5,448 nt of DNA from Dehalococcoidia bacterium UBA2777 (GCA_002352365.1 DEIJ01000064.1:1-5448); one strand, 5' to 3'. Positions 1 through 4,847 are shown, counted from the stretch's first letter. Notes: generated from the letters alone by a model not told the origin. A program made the numbers and translations.

Positions 1-320
1 CTTAGCCAGGCGGTCATGAGGTTGGTATAGGCCACAGTCTCTTTGATCTGGTCATGCCTGGAGCGAAGTTCAGCGAAGATGACAGACCCCAATGCCGGAT
101 TAAATATCTCAGGGGCGGCTTCCTCGAGGAATGCTCTCCACCCCTCTGGTGGAGGTGTGCCTCCGGGTCTATAGCCATGAGCCTCAGCTATGGCTATGTA
201 CTTGCGTATTGTGTGGCGACTTGCTCCCAGGCTACAGGCAATGGCCCTGACGCTTCGCCCCGCCTGCCAATGGTCTAGAATCTCCCCTGCATCGCGCACC
301 GTAACTTTCCTCCTTGCCAT
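1..320 (-). CDS. istA: IS21-family transposase (IstA), N-terminal part, cut by window edge
   Basis: The minus-strand frame opens with ATG at 320-318 and stays open to the left edge, giving 106 residues without a stop. The protein begins MARRKVTVRDAGEIL. It has a helix-turn-helix at about residues 20-42 (AGRSVRAIACSLGASRHTIR), the DNA-binding head of IS21-type IstA transposases, which bind the terminal repeats of the element and carry a DDE catalytic core further on. That core is outside the window. A strong Shine-Dalgarno sequence (AAGGAGG, 336-330) lies 9 bases before the ATG and fixes the start. The multiple terminal repeats just upstream (390-490) are what an IS21 end should show. IstA is normally several hundred residues and is followed by the ATPase IstB, so the missing part should lie left of the window. 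Whether the gene is intact cannot be judged. Confidence 0.85.
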   Translation of the reverse strand, partial: MARRKVTVRDAGEILDHWQAGRSVRAIACSLGASRHTIRKYIAIAEAHGYRPGGTPPPEGWRAFLEEAAPEIFNPALGSVIFAELRSRHDQIKETVAYTNLMTAWL

Positions 321-322
321 TT

Positions 323-353
323 TGTCCAGCCTCCTTATGAATTAAGCTGGACA
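323..353 (-). promoter_or_regulatory. Hairpin/palindrome around the istA ribosome-binding site
   Basis: Perfect 8-base inverted arms TGTCCAGC (323-330) and GCTGGACA (346-353) enclose a 15-base loop. Most of the istA Shine-Dalgarno sequence (336-330) lies in that loop. In RNA this would place the ribosome site on a stem-loop 9 bases before the start codon. In DNA it could be an operator. Either role is inference. Confidence 0.4.
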
Positions 354-389
354 CAGGATGCCAGATTTTTCGTCCCGGTGCGCCCAGGG

Positions 390-490
390 GTGGGTCAATT
401 AGATGAAAATGAGGTGGGTCATATCCTTGAAAACAGGGTGGGTCAATTACCTGAAAAAATCACCCTCAAAGTGGGTAATTTCCGTGAAAA
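390..490. repeat. IS21 terminal repeat array, four copies of a 20-base motif
   Basis: Four direct copies of GTGGGTCAATTnnnTGAAAA lie at 390-409, 414-433, 438-457 and 471-490. The first three are spaced exactly 24 bases apart; the fourth is 33 bases further on. The GTGGGT and TGAAAA blocks are retained in every copy, and the middle varies. IS21 elements carry several internal copies of their terminal sequence as transposase binding sites, which is the likely role here. Confidence 0.8.
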
Positions 491-598
491 CTGACATCCA
501 TCGACAAAGATATTTAGGAAGTGAAAGTGGAAATCCTACAAGAGAGCCCACACCATTTTTGACGGATTCTGGTTTGAGACCTGAAGATATACCATGAT

Positions 599-942
599 GA
601 TATATGTATTCGCACTGCACCTAACACAGCATATACGCCACGGGCCAACGCCCTCGCCCTTCAGGACATTGCTCCCTTCGGTCGCAACATCGTATATGCT
701 GAAAACGTTCAAGCTGCTGCACCGCTGCATCACTAGAAATGCCATTTTCAATGGGCATTTTCCCTGGAAAGCTATATGTGGTTAGCGAGGATAGTTTGTC
801 TGGGTGCACCTTGGCGGTCGATAAAGTAGCCAACACGAATGCCTCAGCATCAATACTACAGGCAAACAAAGTGGCCTGGAAATGCAGCATGTGTTACATA
901 TTATCAATATTATGTAAAGTTAGCTGGGTCAAAGACGAATGA
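599..942 (+). pseudogene. Possible decayed gene, coding-like in two frames
   Basis: From 599 to the stop at 734-736 one plus-strand frame reads ...RANALALQDIAPFGRNIVYA... A second frame, open from 703 to the stop at 940-942, reads ...GIFPGKLYVVSEDSLSGC... Codons in both stretches are rich in the purine-first, pyrimidine-third pattern of real coding DNA. Joined by one frameshift somewhere in 703-733 they would form a continuous protein of about 110 residues. The ATGs at 739 and 748 have no ribosome-binding site, so the second frame is unlikely to be a gene by itself. I do not recognise the protein. It could also be chance in non-coding DNA. Confidence 0.3.
627..701. repeat. 11-bp perfect inverted repeat with structured interior
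   Basis: CAGCATATACG at 627-637 is mirrored by CGTATATGCTG at 691-701, with 53 bases between. The interior contains a further small hairpin, GGGC-CAAC-GCCC (642-653). It could fold as RNA or be the remains of a small mobile unit. It overlaps the coding-like segment, so its meaning is open. Confidence 0.35.
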
Positions 943-1115
943 AGTGGCTCAGGAAGCCTGGTCAATTAATTCCCCTATGTGATACCGGTGACACTAAAGA
1001 GGCTTTTTTAAAAATGCTAGCTAAGTTTGAAGATAGCTTGAGGCTCTATCGTAGCGTAGCATTGGGATGGTTCAATAACGATTTTGGAGGAATTTACGCC
1101 AAGAAATCCCTCTGA
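939..1115 (+). CDS. Small hypothetical ORF of 58 residues, or the tail of the decayed gene upstream
   Basis: The frame starts with ATG at 939, overlapping the TGA of the preceding frame (ATGA), and ends with TGA at 1113-1115. It encodes 58 residues with natural-looking composition, for example KEAFLKMLAKFEDSLRLYRS at 20-39 (a likely amphipathic helix) and WFNNDFGG at 44-51. There is no Shine-Dalgarno sequence upstream, so an independent start is doubtful. It may instead be the third segment of the same decayed reading frame. The last residues (KSL) and the stop fall in the left arm of the 1103-1211 inverted-repeat unit, so the original C-terminus may have been replaced by an insertion. I recognise no family. 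Confidence 0.3.
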   Translation: MKWLRKPGQLIPLCDTGDTKEAFLKMLAKFEDSLRLYRSVALGWFNNDFGGIYAKKSL

Positions 1116-1211
1116 GACTCGTTTTTGGGCCACCTTTTCCCATCATGAGGGTTTGGGGGGATACCCCCCCGACTTGAATGCGACCCCCTGGCATCATTCC
1201 AGAGGGATTTC
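1103..1211. repeat. 109-bp unit bounded by perfect 12-bp inverted repeats (MITE-like)
   Basis: GAAATCCCTCTG at 1103-1114 is the exact reverse complement of CAGAGGGATTTC at 1200-1211. The match ends sharply at both sides. Inside is a G6-ATA-C7 hairpin (1155-1170). A short non-coding unit with perfect inverted ends resembles a miniature inverted-repeat element or an intergenic palindrome. No T-run follows, so a simple Rho-independent terminator is unlikely. Confidence 0.45.
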
Positions 1212-1275
1212 ATTGTCCATAATATGGCATTAAGGTCATAAGGACGCCGCTCGTCTCTCGGGGTAGAGGAGTTTC

Positions 1276-2553
1276 TTAGTTTCTTAGCCTTTCAAAATAA
1301 TCTAGAAAATAGGGCACTTTCTCCCAATCGGAAACGAGCTCATATTTGCCCACCTCTCGACATATATACACTCGAAAGTAATTCTGATACCAAGGTTGCT
1401 TGTCACTCATTGTTACCAGAGGTATAAGGCCGCTGTCAAAGTCTTTTATATTTGCCAAACCATCCCTGACTGCCTGTGGAGTCAGATTATCATATCCAAC
1501 TTTTTCTACAGCTAACCTGATACCTTCAATGCCAACCATTGCATGCATGCATCCGCTGATATAACCTCCCCAAACCTTCTCTGGCCCCCAGCCGCGGTAT
1601 CTGTTGGCTATCTCGCGAATAAGTTTCTCCCCTGGCAAGTCCCAATCCGCTTCTGAGGCAACTGGCCACCCAAATTGAGAGTATATCCCTATGAAATCCT
1701 TCCCAACTGCCTTTAGAGTAACCTCGCCGGTCGTAGAGCCCAAAGCTGTCATTGCGTTTATTCCTCGTTCCCTAAGCCCAAGTCTGGCAAAATCCTTGCA
1801 AACTACTGTGGTCGTTGCTCCAGAGATTGCCAAGAAAATCCAATCGGGTTTTTTAGCTGCAAGCCTTAATAGCTCGGTTGATGTATCAATCGTTGCTATA
1901 GGCACCCATTCTACACCGAGAAAATCGCAGCTGATTCCCTTTTGGGCAGCAGTCTCAAGACCCTTTACGCCTGCCCGGGCTGAGGCATTATCATAACCTA
2001 TCATAGCTAGCCTAACAGGGCGTTCCTCGGGCAGATGCTCTGCAGTCCATTTGGCGAAGGATGCACCAACTACTTGCCATCCTGGGAAGATAGAGAAGAC
2101 CCACCTTATAGGCTCAGTTATCATCATCTCGGTTAAACAACCGTAATACAGCATAGGCATCTCATCCCTTTTGTATCTCGGCGCCATTACGTCGACTGGT
2201 GTAGAGTTCCAATTCATCTCCAGCACTACTCCCTCCTCTATAAACCTCCTGTGAGCAGTGATAGACTTGCTTACTGAGCTCCCTGAATCCTCCCAGGTGA
2301 TCTCTACTGGGATGCCATCGATGAGTCCTTGGTCACTTGCATACTTTGTATAATCGATCACTCCCTGACACGTATCCAACGCGACAGTCGCCCATAGCCC
2401 GCTGAAGCCACCATGAAGCCCTATTTTAATCGGCCTCACCTTCTTCCCATCTGGCCCAGCCTCACACACTGGCATAGCACCTGCAAGTAAAAGCGTAATA
2501 GAGAGTCCCACTGCCAGAAGAGCCAATCCAATCTTCTTCAATCCTTTCTGCAT
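1276..2553 (-). CDS. ABC transporter substrate-binding protein, branched-chain amino acid (LivK/Peripla_BP_6) type
   Basis: This 425-residue protein has a Sec signal peptide: KK at 6-7, a hydrophobic stretch at about 8-28, and a likely cut after CEA (residue 32). There is no lipobox, so it should be a soluble periplasmic binding protein that delivers a small ligand to an ABC permease. The mature part opens with a beta strand and ligand-loop region (IKIGLHGGFSGLWA, 42-55), then TAHRRFIEEGVVLE (99-112), IDTSTELLRLAAKKPDW (222-238) and AVRDGLANIKDFDSG (361-375), typical of the two-lobed type I binding-protein fold. Length is normal for the family. I chose the ATG at 2553 because AAAGGAGG lies just ahead of it; an in-frame ATG at 2568 would add MKGGE, which merely translates that ribosome site. 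A paralogue lies upstream at 2858-4102, roughly 40% identical by eye. No permease or ATPase gene is visible. The ligand cannot be inferred; amino acids, amides or aromatic acids are all known for this family. Confidence 0.9.
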   Translation of the reverse strand: MQKGLKKIGLALLAVGLSITLLLAGAMPVCEAGPDGKKVRPIKIGLHGGFSGLWATVALDTCQGVIDYTKYASDQGLIDGIPVEITWEDSGSSVSKSITAHRRFIEEGVVLEMNWNSTPVDVMAPRYKRDEMPMLYYGCLTEMMITEPIRWVFSIFPGWQVVGASFAKWTAEHLPEERPVRLAMIGYDNASARAGVKGLETAAQKGISCDFLGVEWVPIATIDTSTELLRLAAKKPDWIFLAISGATTTVVCKDFARLGLRERGINAMTALGSTTGEVTLKAVGKDFIGIYSQFGWPVASEADWDLPGEKLIREIANRYRGWGPEKVWGGYISGCMHAMVGIEGIRLAVEKVGYDNLTPQAVRDGLANIKDFDSGLIPLVTMSDKQPWYQNYFRVYICREVGKYELVSDWEKVPYFLDYFERLRN

Positions 2554-2557
2554 TTCC

Positions 2558-2565
2558 CCTCCTTT
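2558..2565 (-). promoter_or_regulatory. Ribosome-binding site deciding the start of the first binding protein
   Basis: AAAGGAGG on the minus strand ends 4 bases before the ATG at 2553. It lies inside the first five codons of the longer reading (ATG at 2568), which argues for the inner start. The outer ATG has its own weaker site (GAGGAG, 8 bases ahead), so use of both starts is possible. The same arrangement recurs before the second binding protein. Confidence 0.6.
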
Positions 2566-2567
2566 CA

Positions 2568-2717
2568 TTATTTTTGCTCCTCATCAAAATAAACCTTATC
2601 CAAGACACACCTTATGAGATGAGACATAGACACCTTCTTTTCATAAGCCAGCTCCTTGAGCCTCTCATGCTGCTCAGGGGTGGCGTAGTAGGTTGATTGT
2701 TTGAGTTCCCTGTTTAT
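2568..2717 (-). CDS. Small ribbon-helix-helix-like protein lacking a standard start codon
   Basis: The minus-strand frame is open from 2735 and ends with TAA at 2570-2568. From the ATA at 2717 it encodes 49 residues: a strand-like segment QSTYYAT (7-13), a helix PEQHERLKELAYEKK (14-28) and a second helix SMSHLIRCVLDKVYF (30-44). This is the layout of short ribbon-helix-helix DNA-binding proteins (CopG/Arc class), which act as dimeric repressors or antitoxins. No ATG, GTG or TTG is available before residue 29. ATA at 2717 (reading INRELKQ...) sits where a methionine would be expected, so the start may have mutated or be non-standard. The stop codon shares its last base with the outer ATG of the binding-protein gene (TAATG), so the two would be co-transcribed. 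A promoter lies directly upstream. It could be a silent relic. The family assignment comes from the pattern only. Confidence 0.55.
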   Translation of the reverse strand: MNRELKQSTYYATPEQHERLKELAYEKKVSMSHLIRCVLDKVYFDEEQK

Positions 2718-2724
2718 TGTTGGG

Positions 2725-2754
2725 GTTATAATGCCTTAATACCCCTATTGTCAA
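2725..2754 (-). promoter_or_regulatory. Sigma-70-type promoter for the small regulator and first binding protein
   Basis: On the minus strand TTGACA (2754-2749) and TATAAC (2730-2725) are separated by 18 bases. Predicted transcription would begin near 2718, right at the first codons of the ribbon-helix-helix frame, giving a leaderless message for that frame or a leader of about 165 bases for the binding protein. No equivalent is present before the second binding-protein gene. Confidence 0.6.
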
Positions 2755-2857
2755 GGCTGCAAGGAGCTGGTCCTGGTCGACTAGTGCCAGGGGACTACTC
2801 AAAAGTATCTCGTCGGGCTATAGGCCGCAATCTGCAAGCTTCACAAGAAGGCCTCTG

Positions 2858-4102
2858 CTACTCAAATCTCATCGGGGACGCTACTTTTATCCAGTCACTA
2901 ATAGGTTGAAAAAATCCTTGCCGATATTGGAGTATCCTCACAAAGCTAGCCATGGCGGGGTGCTCATTGCTAACCGATATGGGAGGCGTACATCCTGTAT
3001 CGAAATCCCTTATGTTTGCCAAGCCGTCTCTAACGGCATGCCCATTCAAATTCTCATATCCTACCCTCTCTACGGCCACCCTTATGCCTTCAGCTCCAAC
3101 TTGAGCCAGGAGCCAATTGCCCCTATACATCTCTGTGATGTCCTTCGGCTCAAAACCCCTATACCTCTTGGCTGCCTCCACCATTAGTTTCACCCCTGGC
3201 AGTTCTGTTTCTGTTATTGCTGGTGCCGGGCTGATTATGTGCCACCCCTCGCCAGCTTTCCCAACTATGTTGAGAACACTCTCATCGGGACCAGCGCCTG
3301 TTGATACAAACTTTATCCCTCGCTTTGCAATCTCCAACCTCTCGATATCCTTCACTAACGTTACCGCAGAGGCCCCAGTAACTGTCGTAGCAACCCAATC
3401 AGGTTTTTTAGCGGCGAGCCGGAGAATTTCAGTAGAGGTATCAATAGCTCCAAGCAAAGGTATAACCTCATAACCAACGAAGTCAATGCCTTGTTCCGGG
3501 GCGTAGTCTCTTGTACCCTTAAGGGCCTCCCAGCCAGAGGAATGATCATATAGGATATGGCCTATCCTTGGAGGACGTTCTTCGGTCCAAATGTCTTTGA
3601 GCCATGTCACAAATGTTGGAACAACAGATGGAACGCCGGGGAAATAGCCGAAGACCCAGCTGAGAGGCCTAGTTATCGTGCCGGTGGTGGGGGTAGGATA
3701 ACTGATTATGGGTATCTCGTCTTTTTGCAATCTAGGCGTTAAGACCTCTGTCGGGGTGGAGCTAAGTTGGAACTCAAGCACCGCTCCTGCCTCTTTAAAC
3801 CTCCTGTGGGCAGTTATTGCCTGAGGCACTAACCCTTGGGTCTCAAACCACATGCAATTGATCTCAATTCCATTGATGCCGCCCCGCTCATTCATATACC
3901 TTAGGCTGTCAAGAATACCATAACCCATGGGTGCAGCAGTGGTAGCTAGGGCTCCGGTAAAAGCGGCATGTAACCCTACCGTTATAACCCTCTCCTCGGC
4001 TGCCTTAGCAGGCATTACCGAGCCTACTAGTAGCGCCCCTGCTAAAAAGATTGCCGTGGCCCCCAAACCTAGTCTTTTACCCTGCCTGAATAGCCTTCTC
4101 AT
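2858..4102 (-). CDS. ABC transporter substrate-binding protein, branched-chain amino acid (LivK/Peripla_BP_6) type, paralogue
   Basis: This 414-residue protein has a signal peptide with a basic start (MRRLFRQGKR), a hydrophobic core at about 11-30 and an AKA-A cleavage region at 32-35, so it should be a soluble periplasmic binding protein. The mature part shows ITVGLHAAFTGALA (40-53), TAHRRFKEAGAVLE (97-110), IDTSTEILRLAAKKPDW (220-236) and AVRDGLANIRDFDTG (356-370), each matching the first binding protein in order. Between these blocks the two differ widely, including around probable ligand positions, so they may bind different ligands. I chose the ATG at 4102 because AAAGGAGG precedes it by 4 bases; the ATG at 4117 would add MKGGE. 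The sequence upstream is an IS256-type remnant rather than the promoter seen for the first copy, so expression may depend on readthrough or be lost. The frame itself is intact, with a normal length. Confidence 0.9.
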   Translation of the reverse strand: MRRLFRQGKRLGLGATAIFLAGALLVGSVMPAKAAEERVITVGLHAAFTGALATTAAPMGYGILDSLRYMNERGGINGIEINCMWFETQGLVPQAITAHRRFKEAGAVLEFQLSSTPTEVLTPRLQKDEIPIISYPTPTTGTITRPLSWVFGYFPGVPSVVPTFVTWLKDIWTEERPPRIGHILYDHSSGWEALKGTRDYAPEQGIDFVGYEVIPLLGAIDTSTEILRLAAKKPDWVATTVTGASAVTLVKDIERLEIAKRGIKFVSTGAGPDESVLNIVGKAGEGWHIISPAPAITETELPGVKLMVEAAKRYRGFEPKDITEMYRGNWLLAQVGAEGIRVAVERVGYENLNGHAVRDGLANIRDFDTGCTPPISVSNEHPAMASFVRILQYRQGFFQPISDWIKVASPMRFE

Positions 4103-4106
4103 CTCT

Positions 4107-4114
4107 CCTCCTTT
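4107..4114 (-). promoter_or_regulatory. Ribosome-binding site deciding the start of the second binding protein
   Basis: AAAGGAGG ends 4 bases before the ATG at 4102, exactly as in the first copy. The outer ATG at 4117 is preceded only by a weak GGTGAG. Confidence 0.6.
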
Positions 4115-4143
4115 CATTGTTTTTGCTCACCTTCATCAAAGTA
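4114..4143 (-). pseudogene. Last nine codons of a second ribbon-helix-helix gene, truncated by the IS256-type element
   Basis: The minus strand reads TAC TTT GAT GAA GGT GAG CAA AAA CAA TGA, encoding YFDEGEQKQ and a stop. The small frame before the first binding protein ends YFDEEQK and a stop. The two differ by an in-frame GGT codon and by where the stop falls. Similarity starts at 4143, immediately beside the GGG (4144-4146) that could be the outer end of the IS256-type element. The TGA overlaps the outer ATG of the binding-protein gene (ATGA). I read this as the stump of a duplicated regulator. Confidence 0.5.
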
Positions 4144-4149
4144 GGGTAA

Positions 4150-4172
4150 TGTATCTATTTTCCTCTAAAATC
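4150..4172 (+). repeat. Inverted end of the IS256-derived element (transposase 3' side)
   Basis: TGTATCTATTTT (4150-4161), CCTC, then TAAAATC (4166-4172). Reverse-complemented, the first and third blocks recur exactly at 4702-4713 and 4691-4697. The transposase stop codon (4167-4165) falls inside this end. Confidence 0.6.
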
Positions 4173-4569
4173 CCTGGCGTAAATGCCTCCAACGGTTTAA
4201 ACATTCTACACCGTCACGAGCTCTCAGTCTAACCTCTTGCTTCTCGCGTCTGAAGGCTTCTCTCGTGAGTCCCTCCAGCTCCCACCAAATGTCCGCTGTC
4301 ATCTTCACACCCCTCCAACTCTGAGAGGCAGTAATCAGGCTGGCATAGAGCAGTCTTACCCCAGAACTCTCCTTAGGAAAGCGAGGAATCACTTTAGTCC
4401 TGTGCTTTCCCTCGCCAAATGTTCTTTCCAATAGCTTGGTGGTTCGGATGGCCTTCCAATGAGCCTCGGGGAACTTTAAATGGGTAAGGCACCTCCCCAC
4501 ATCTTCTTCAAGGCACTCTGTGGAGTGTACCAGGGAAATCTTATAGTCGGGAGAGGCAAATGAGAAAAG
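4165..4569 (-). pseudogene. IS256-family (mutator-type) transposase, C-terminal fragment
   Basis: The minus-strand frame is open from 4569 (stop just upstream at 4572-4570) to TAG at 4167-4165. Recognisable family sequence runs from about HSTECLEED (4527-4501) through HLKFPEAHWKAIRTTKLLER, FGEGKHRTKVIPRFPKE and LLYASLITASQSWRGVKM. This is the end of IS256-type DDE transposases, which move DNA by cut-or-copy-and-paste. The final catalytic glutamate is probably the E of LLER; both catalytic aspartates and the whole N-terminus are missing. The usual N of the TNxLER motif is K here. A GTG at 4500 could be called as a start but has no suitable ribosome site and lies mid-domain. The break toward the N-terminus coincides with the start of the 36-bp tandem repeat, so a deletion joined the two. 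Non-functional as transposase. Confidence 0.85.
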
Positions 4570-4582
4570 TTAAGCAGAATTC

Positions 4583-4654
4583 CAAAGCTAAGCAAGTAGG
4601 ATTTGTTAAGCAAAGTGTCAAAGCTGAACAGGTACGATTTGTTAAGCAAAGTGG
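4583..4654. repeat. 36-bp direct tandem repeat, two full copies plus a partial one
   Basis: Copy 1 (4583-4618) and copy 2 (4619-4654) begin CAAAGCT and share GATTTGTTAAGCAAAGTG; they differ at 5 of 36 positions. A degenerate partial copy precedes them (GTTAAGCA at about 4569-4576). The period equals 12 codons, so both strands show repetitive open frames, but none has a credible gene context. It lies inside the IS256-derived element. The 11-mer AGGATTTGTTA of copy 1 also occurs at 5119-5129. Confidence 0.75.
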
Positions 4655-4690
4655 AAAAAAGCAATCGCCTGGGAGGAGACGGGAGGCCTC

Positions 4691-4713
4691 GATTTTACCT
4701 CAAAATAGATACA
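4691..4713 (-). repeat. Inverted end of the IS256-derived element (tRNA side)
   Basis: GATTTTA (4691-4697), CCTC, AAAATAGATACA (4702-4713) pair with the other end. The middle four bases read CCTC on the plus strand at both ends, so only they break the inverted symmetry. The end lies 7 bases from the encoded CCA of tRNA-Lys. Confidence 0.6.
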
Positions 4714-4720
4714 AAACAGA

Positions 4721-4795
4721 TGGTGAGCCGTGTGGGATTCGAACCCACGACACCCTGATTAAAAGTCAGGTGCTCTTCCTCTGAGCTAACGGCCC
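4721..4795 (-). tRNA. tRNA-Lys (anticodon TTT), CCA encoded
   Basis: Read on the minus strand from 4795, GGGCCGT pairs with ACGGCTC (7 bp, one G-T), followed by a D arm (GCTC/GAGC), an anticodon arm CCTGA-CTTTTAA-TCAGG with anticodon TTT at 4763-4761, a 5-base variable loop, a T arm GTGGG-TTCGAAT-CCCAC, discriminator A and CCA at 4723-4721. Total length is 75 bases. All canonical features are present, so it should be functional. It decodes AAA/AAG lysine codons. Its 3' end is 7 bases from an inverted end of the IS256-derived element. Confidence 0.97.
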
Positions 4796-4818
4796 AAATT
4801 TAGCCCTTTTAATGTTTT

Positions 4819-4847
4819 AGCTTAGCATTTTTTCGCCCTATAAGCAA
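4819..4847 (-). promoter_or_regulatory. Candidate promoter of tRNA-Lys
   Basis: On the minus strand TTGCTT (4847-4842) and TAAGCT (4824-4819) are 17 bases apart, and TG one base before the -10 gives an extended -10. Transcription would start about 17 bases ahead of the tRNA. A 6-bp stem (CCCTAT 4836-4841 with ATAGGG 4850-4855) has the -35 in its loop. Confidence 0.35.

Larger units (their letters stand above)
1..496 (-). mobile_element. IS21-family insertion sequence, one end (partial)
   Basis: The istA start, its leader and a repeat array make up one end of an IS21-like element that continues beyond the left edge. I place the outer boundary at 496, because the minus strand there begins TGTCAGTTTTCAC and IS21 elements usually start with TG. 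The outermost repeat copy is directly inside this point. The target-site duplication would start at 497, but the other end of the element is not visible, so the boundary is inferred. Confidence 0.7.
497..1275. other. Stretch without an intact gene between the IS21 end and the first binding-protein gene
   Basis: No frame in this 780-base stretch has both a ribosome-binding site and a full-length protein. It contains coding-like segments on the plus strand in three different frames (599-1115), an 11-bp inverted repeat (627-701), a short AT-rich palindrome (TTACATA 894-900 with TATGTAA 911-917), and a 109-bp unit with 12-bp inverted ends (1103-1211). I see no clear terminator with a T-run for the binding-protein gene that ends at 1276. 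Confidence 0.5.
4150..4713 (-). mobile_element. Internally deleted IS256-family element between inverted ends
   Basis: Two inverted 23-base ends (4150-4172 and 4691-4713), matching at 19 of 23 positions, flank an IS256-type transposase C-terminal fragment and a 36-bp tandem repeat. The unit is 564 bases, far shorter than the roughly 1.3 kb of an autonomous IS256 element, and lacks most of the transposase, so it could move only with help. The true ends may lie a few bases further out (GGGTAA at 4144-4149 on one side), but the outer bases of the two ends do not match and I see no target duplication, so it is probably old. Confidence 0.55.

Noticed and set aside
390..490. Regularly spaced repeats resembling a CRISPR array
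   Set aside because: Gaps between copies are only 4 to 13 bases, far too short for spacers, and the copies are degenerate. They match IS21 terminal repeats next to istA.
621..890. Minus-strand ORF of 89 codons opposite the coding-like segments
   Set aside because: No ribosome-binding site, and the base pattern fits the plus-strand frames better. No recognisable family.
1155..1170. G6-ATA-C7 hairpin as terminator of the first binding-protein gene
   Set aside because: No T-run follows on the minus strand, and it is more than 100 bases past the stop codon.
2464..2466. Cysteine in the signal peptide of the first binding protein as a lipoprotein site
   Set aside because: The residues before it are M-P-V, not a lipobox, and an AxA-like site follows; the paralogue has no cysteine there.
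4476..4664. Minus-strand ORF of 62 codons with a repeated LLNKSYL motif
   Set aside because: It is the 36-bp tandem repeat read in frame, then runs out of frame over the transposase fragment.
4667..4687. Possible tRNA terminator followed by T6 on the minus strand
   Set aside because: The stem has only 4 pairs with a 13-base loop.
4721..4740. tRNA-Lys 3' end as an attachment site of an integrated island
   Set aside because: I see no second copy of the tRNA 3' sequence and no integrase in the window.
4560..4784. Plus-strand ORF of 74 codons ending in GIRTHDTLIKSQ
   Set aside because: Its second half is the antisense of tRNA-Lys, a familiar annotation artefact, and its first half is the tandem repeat.
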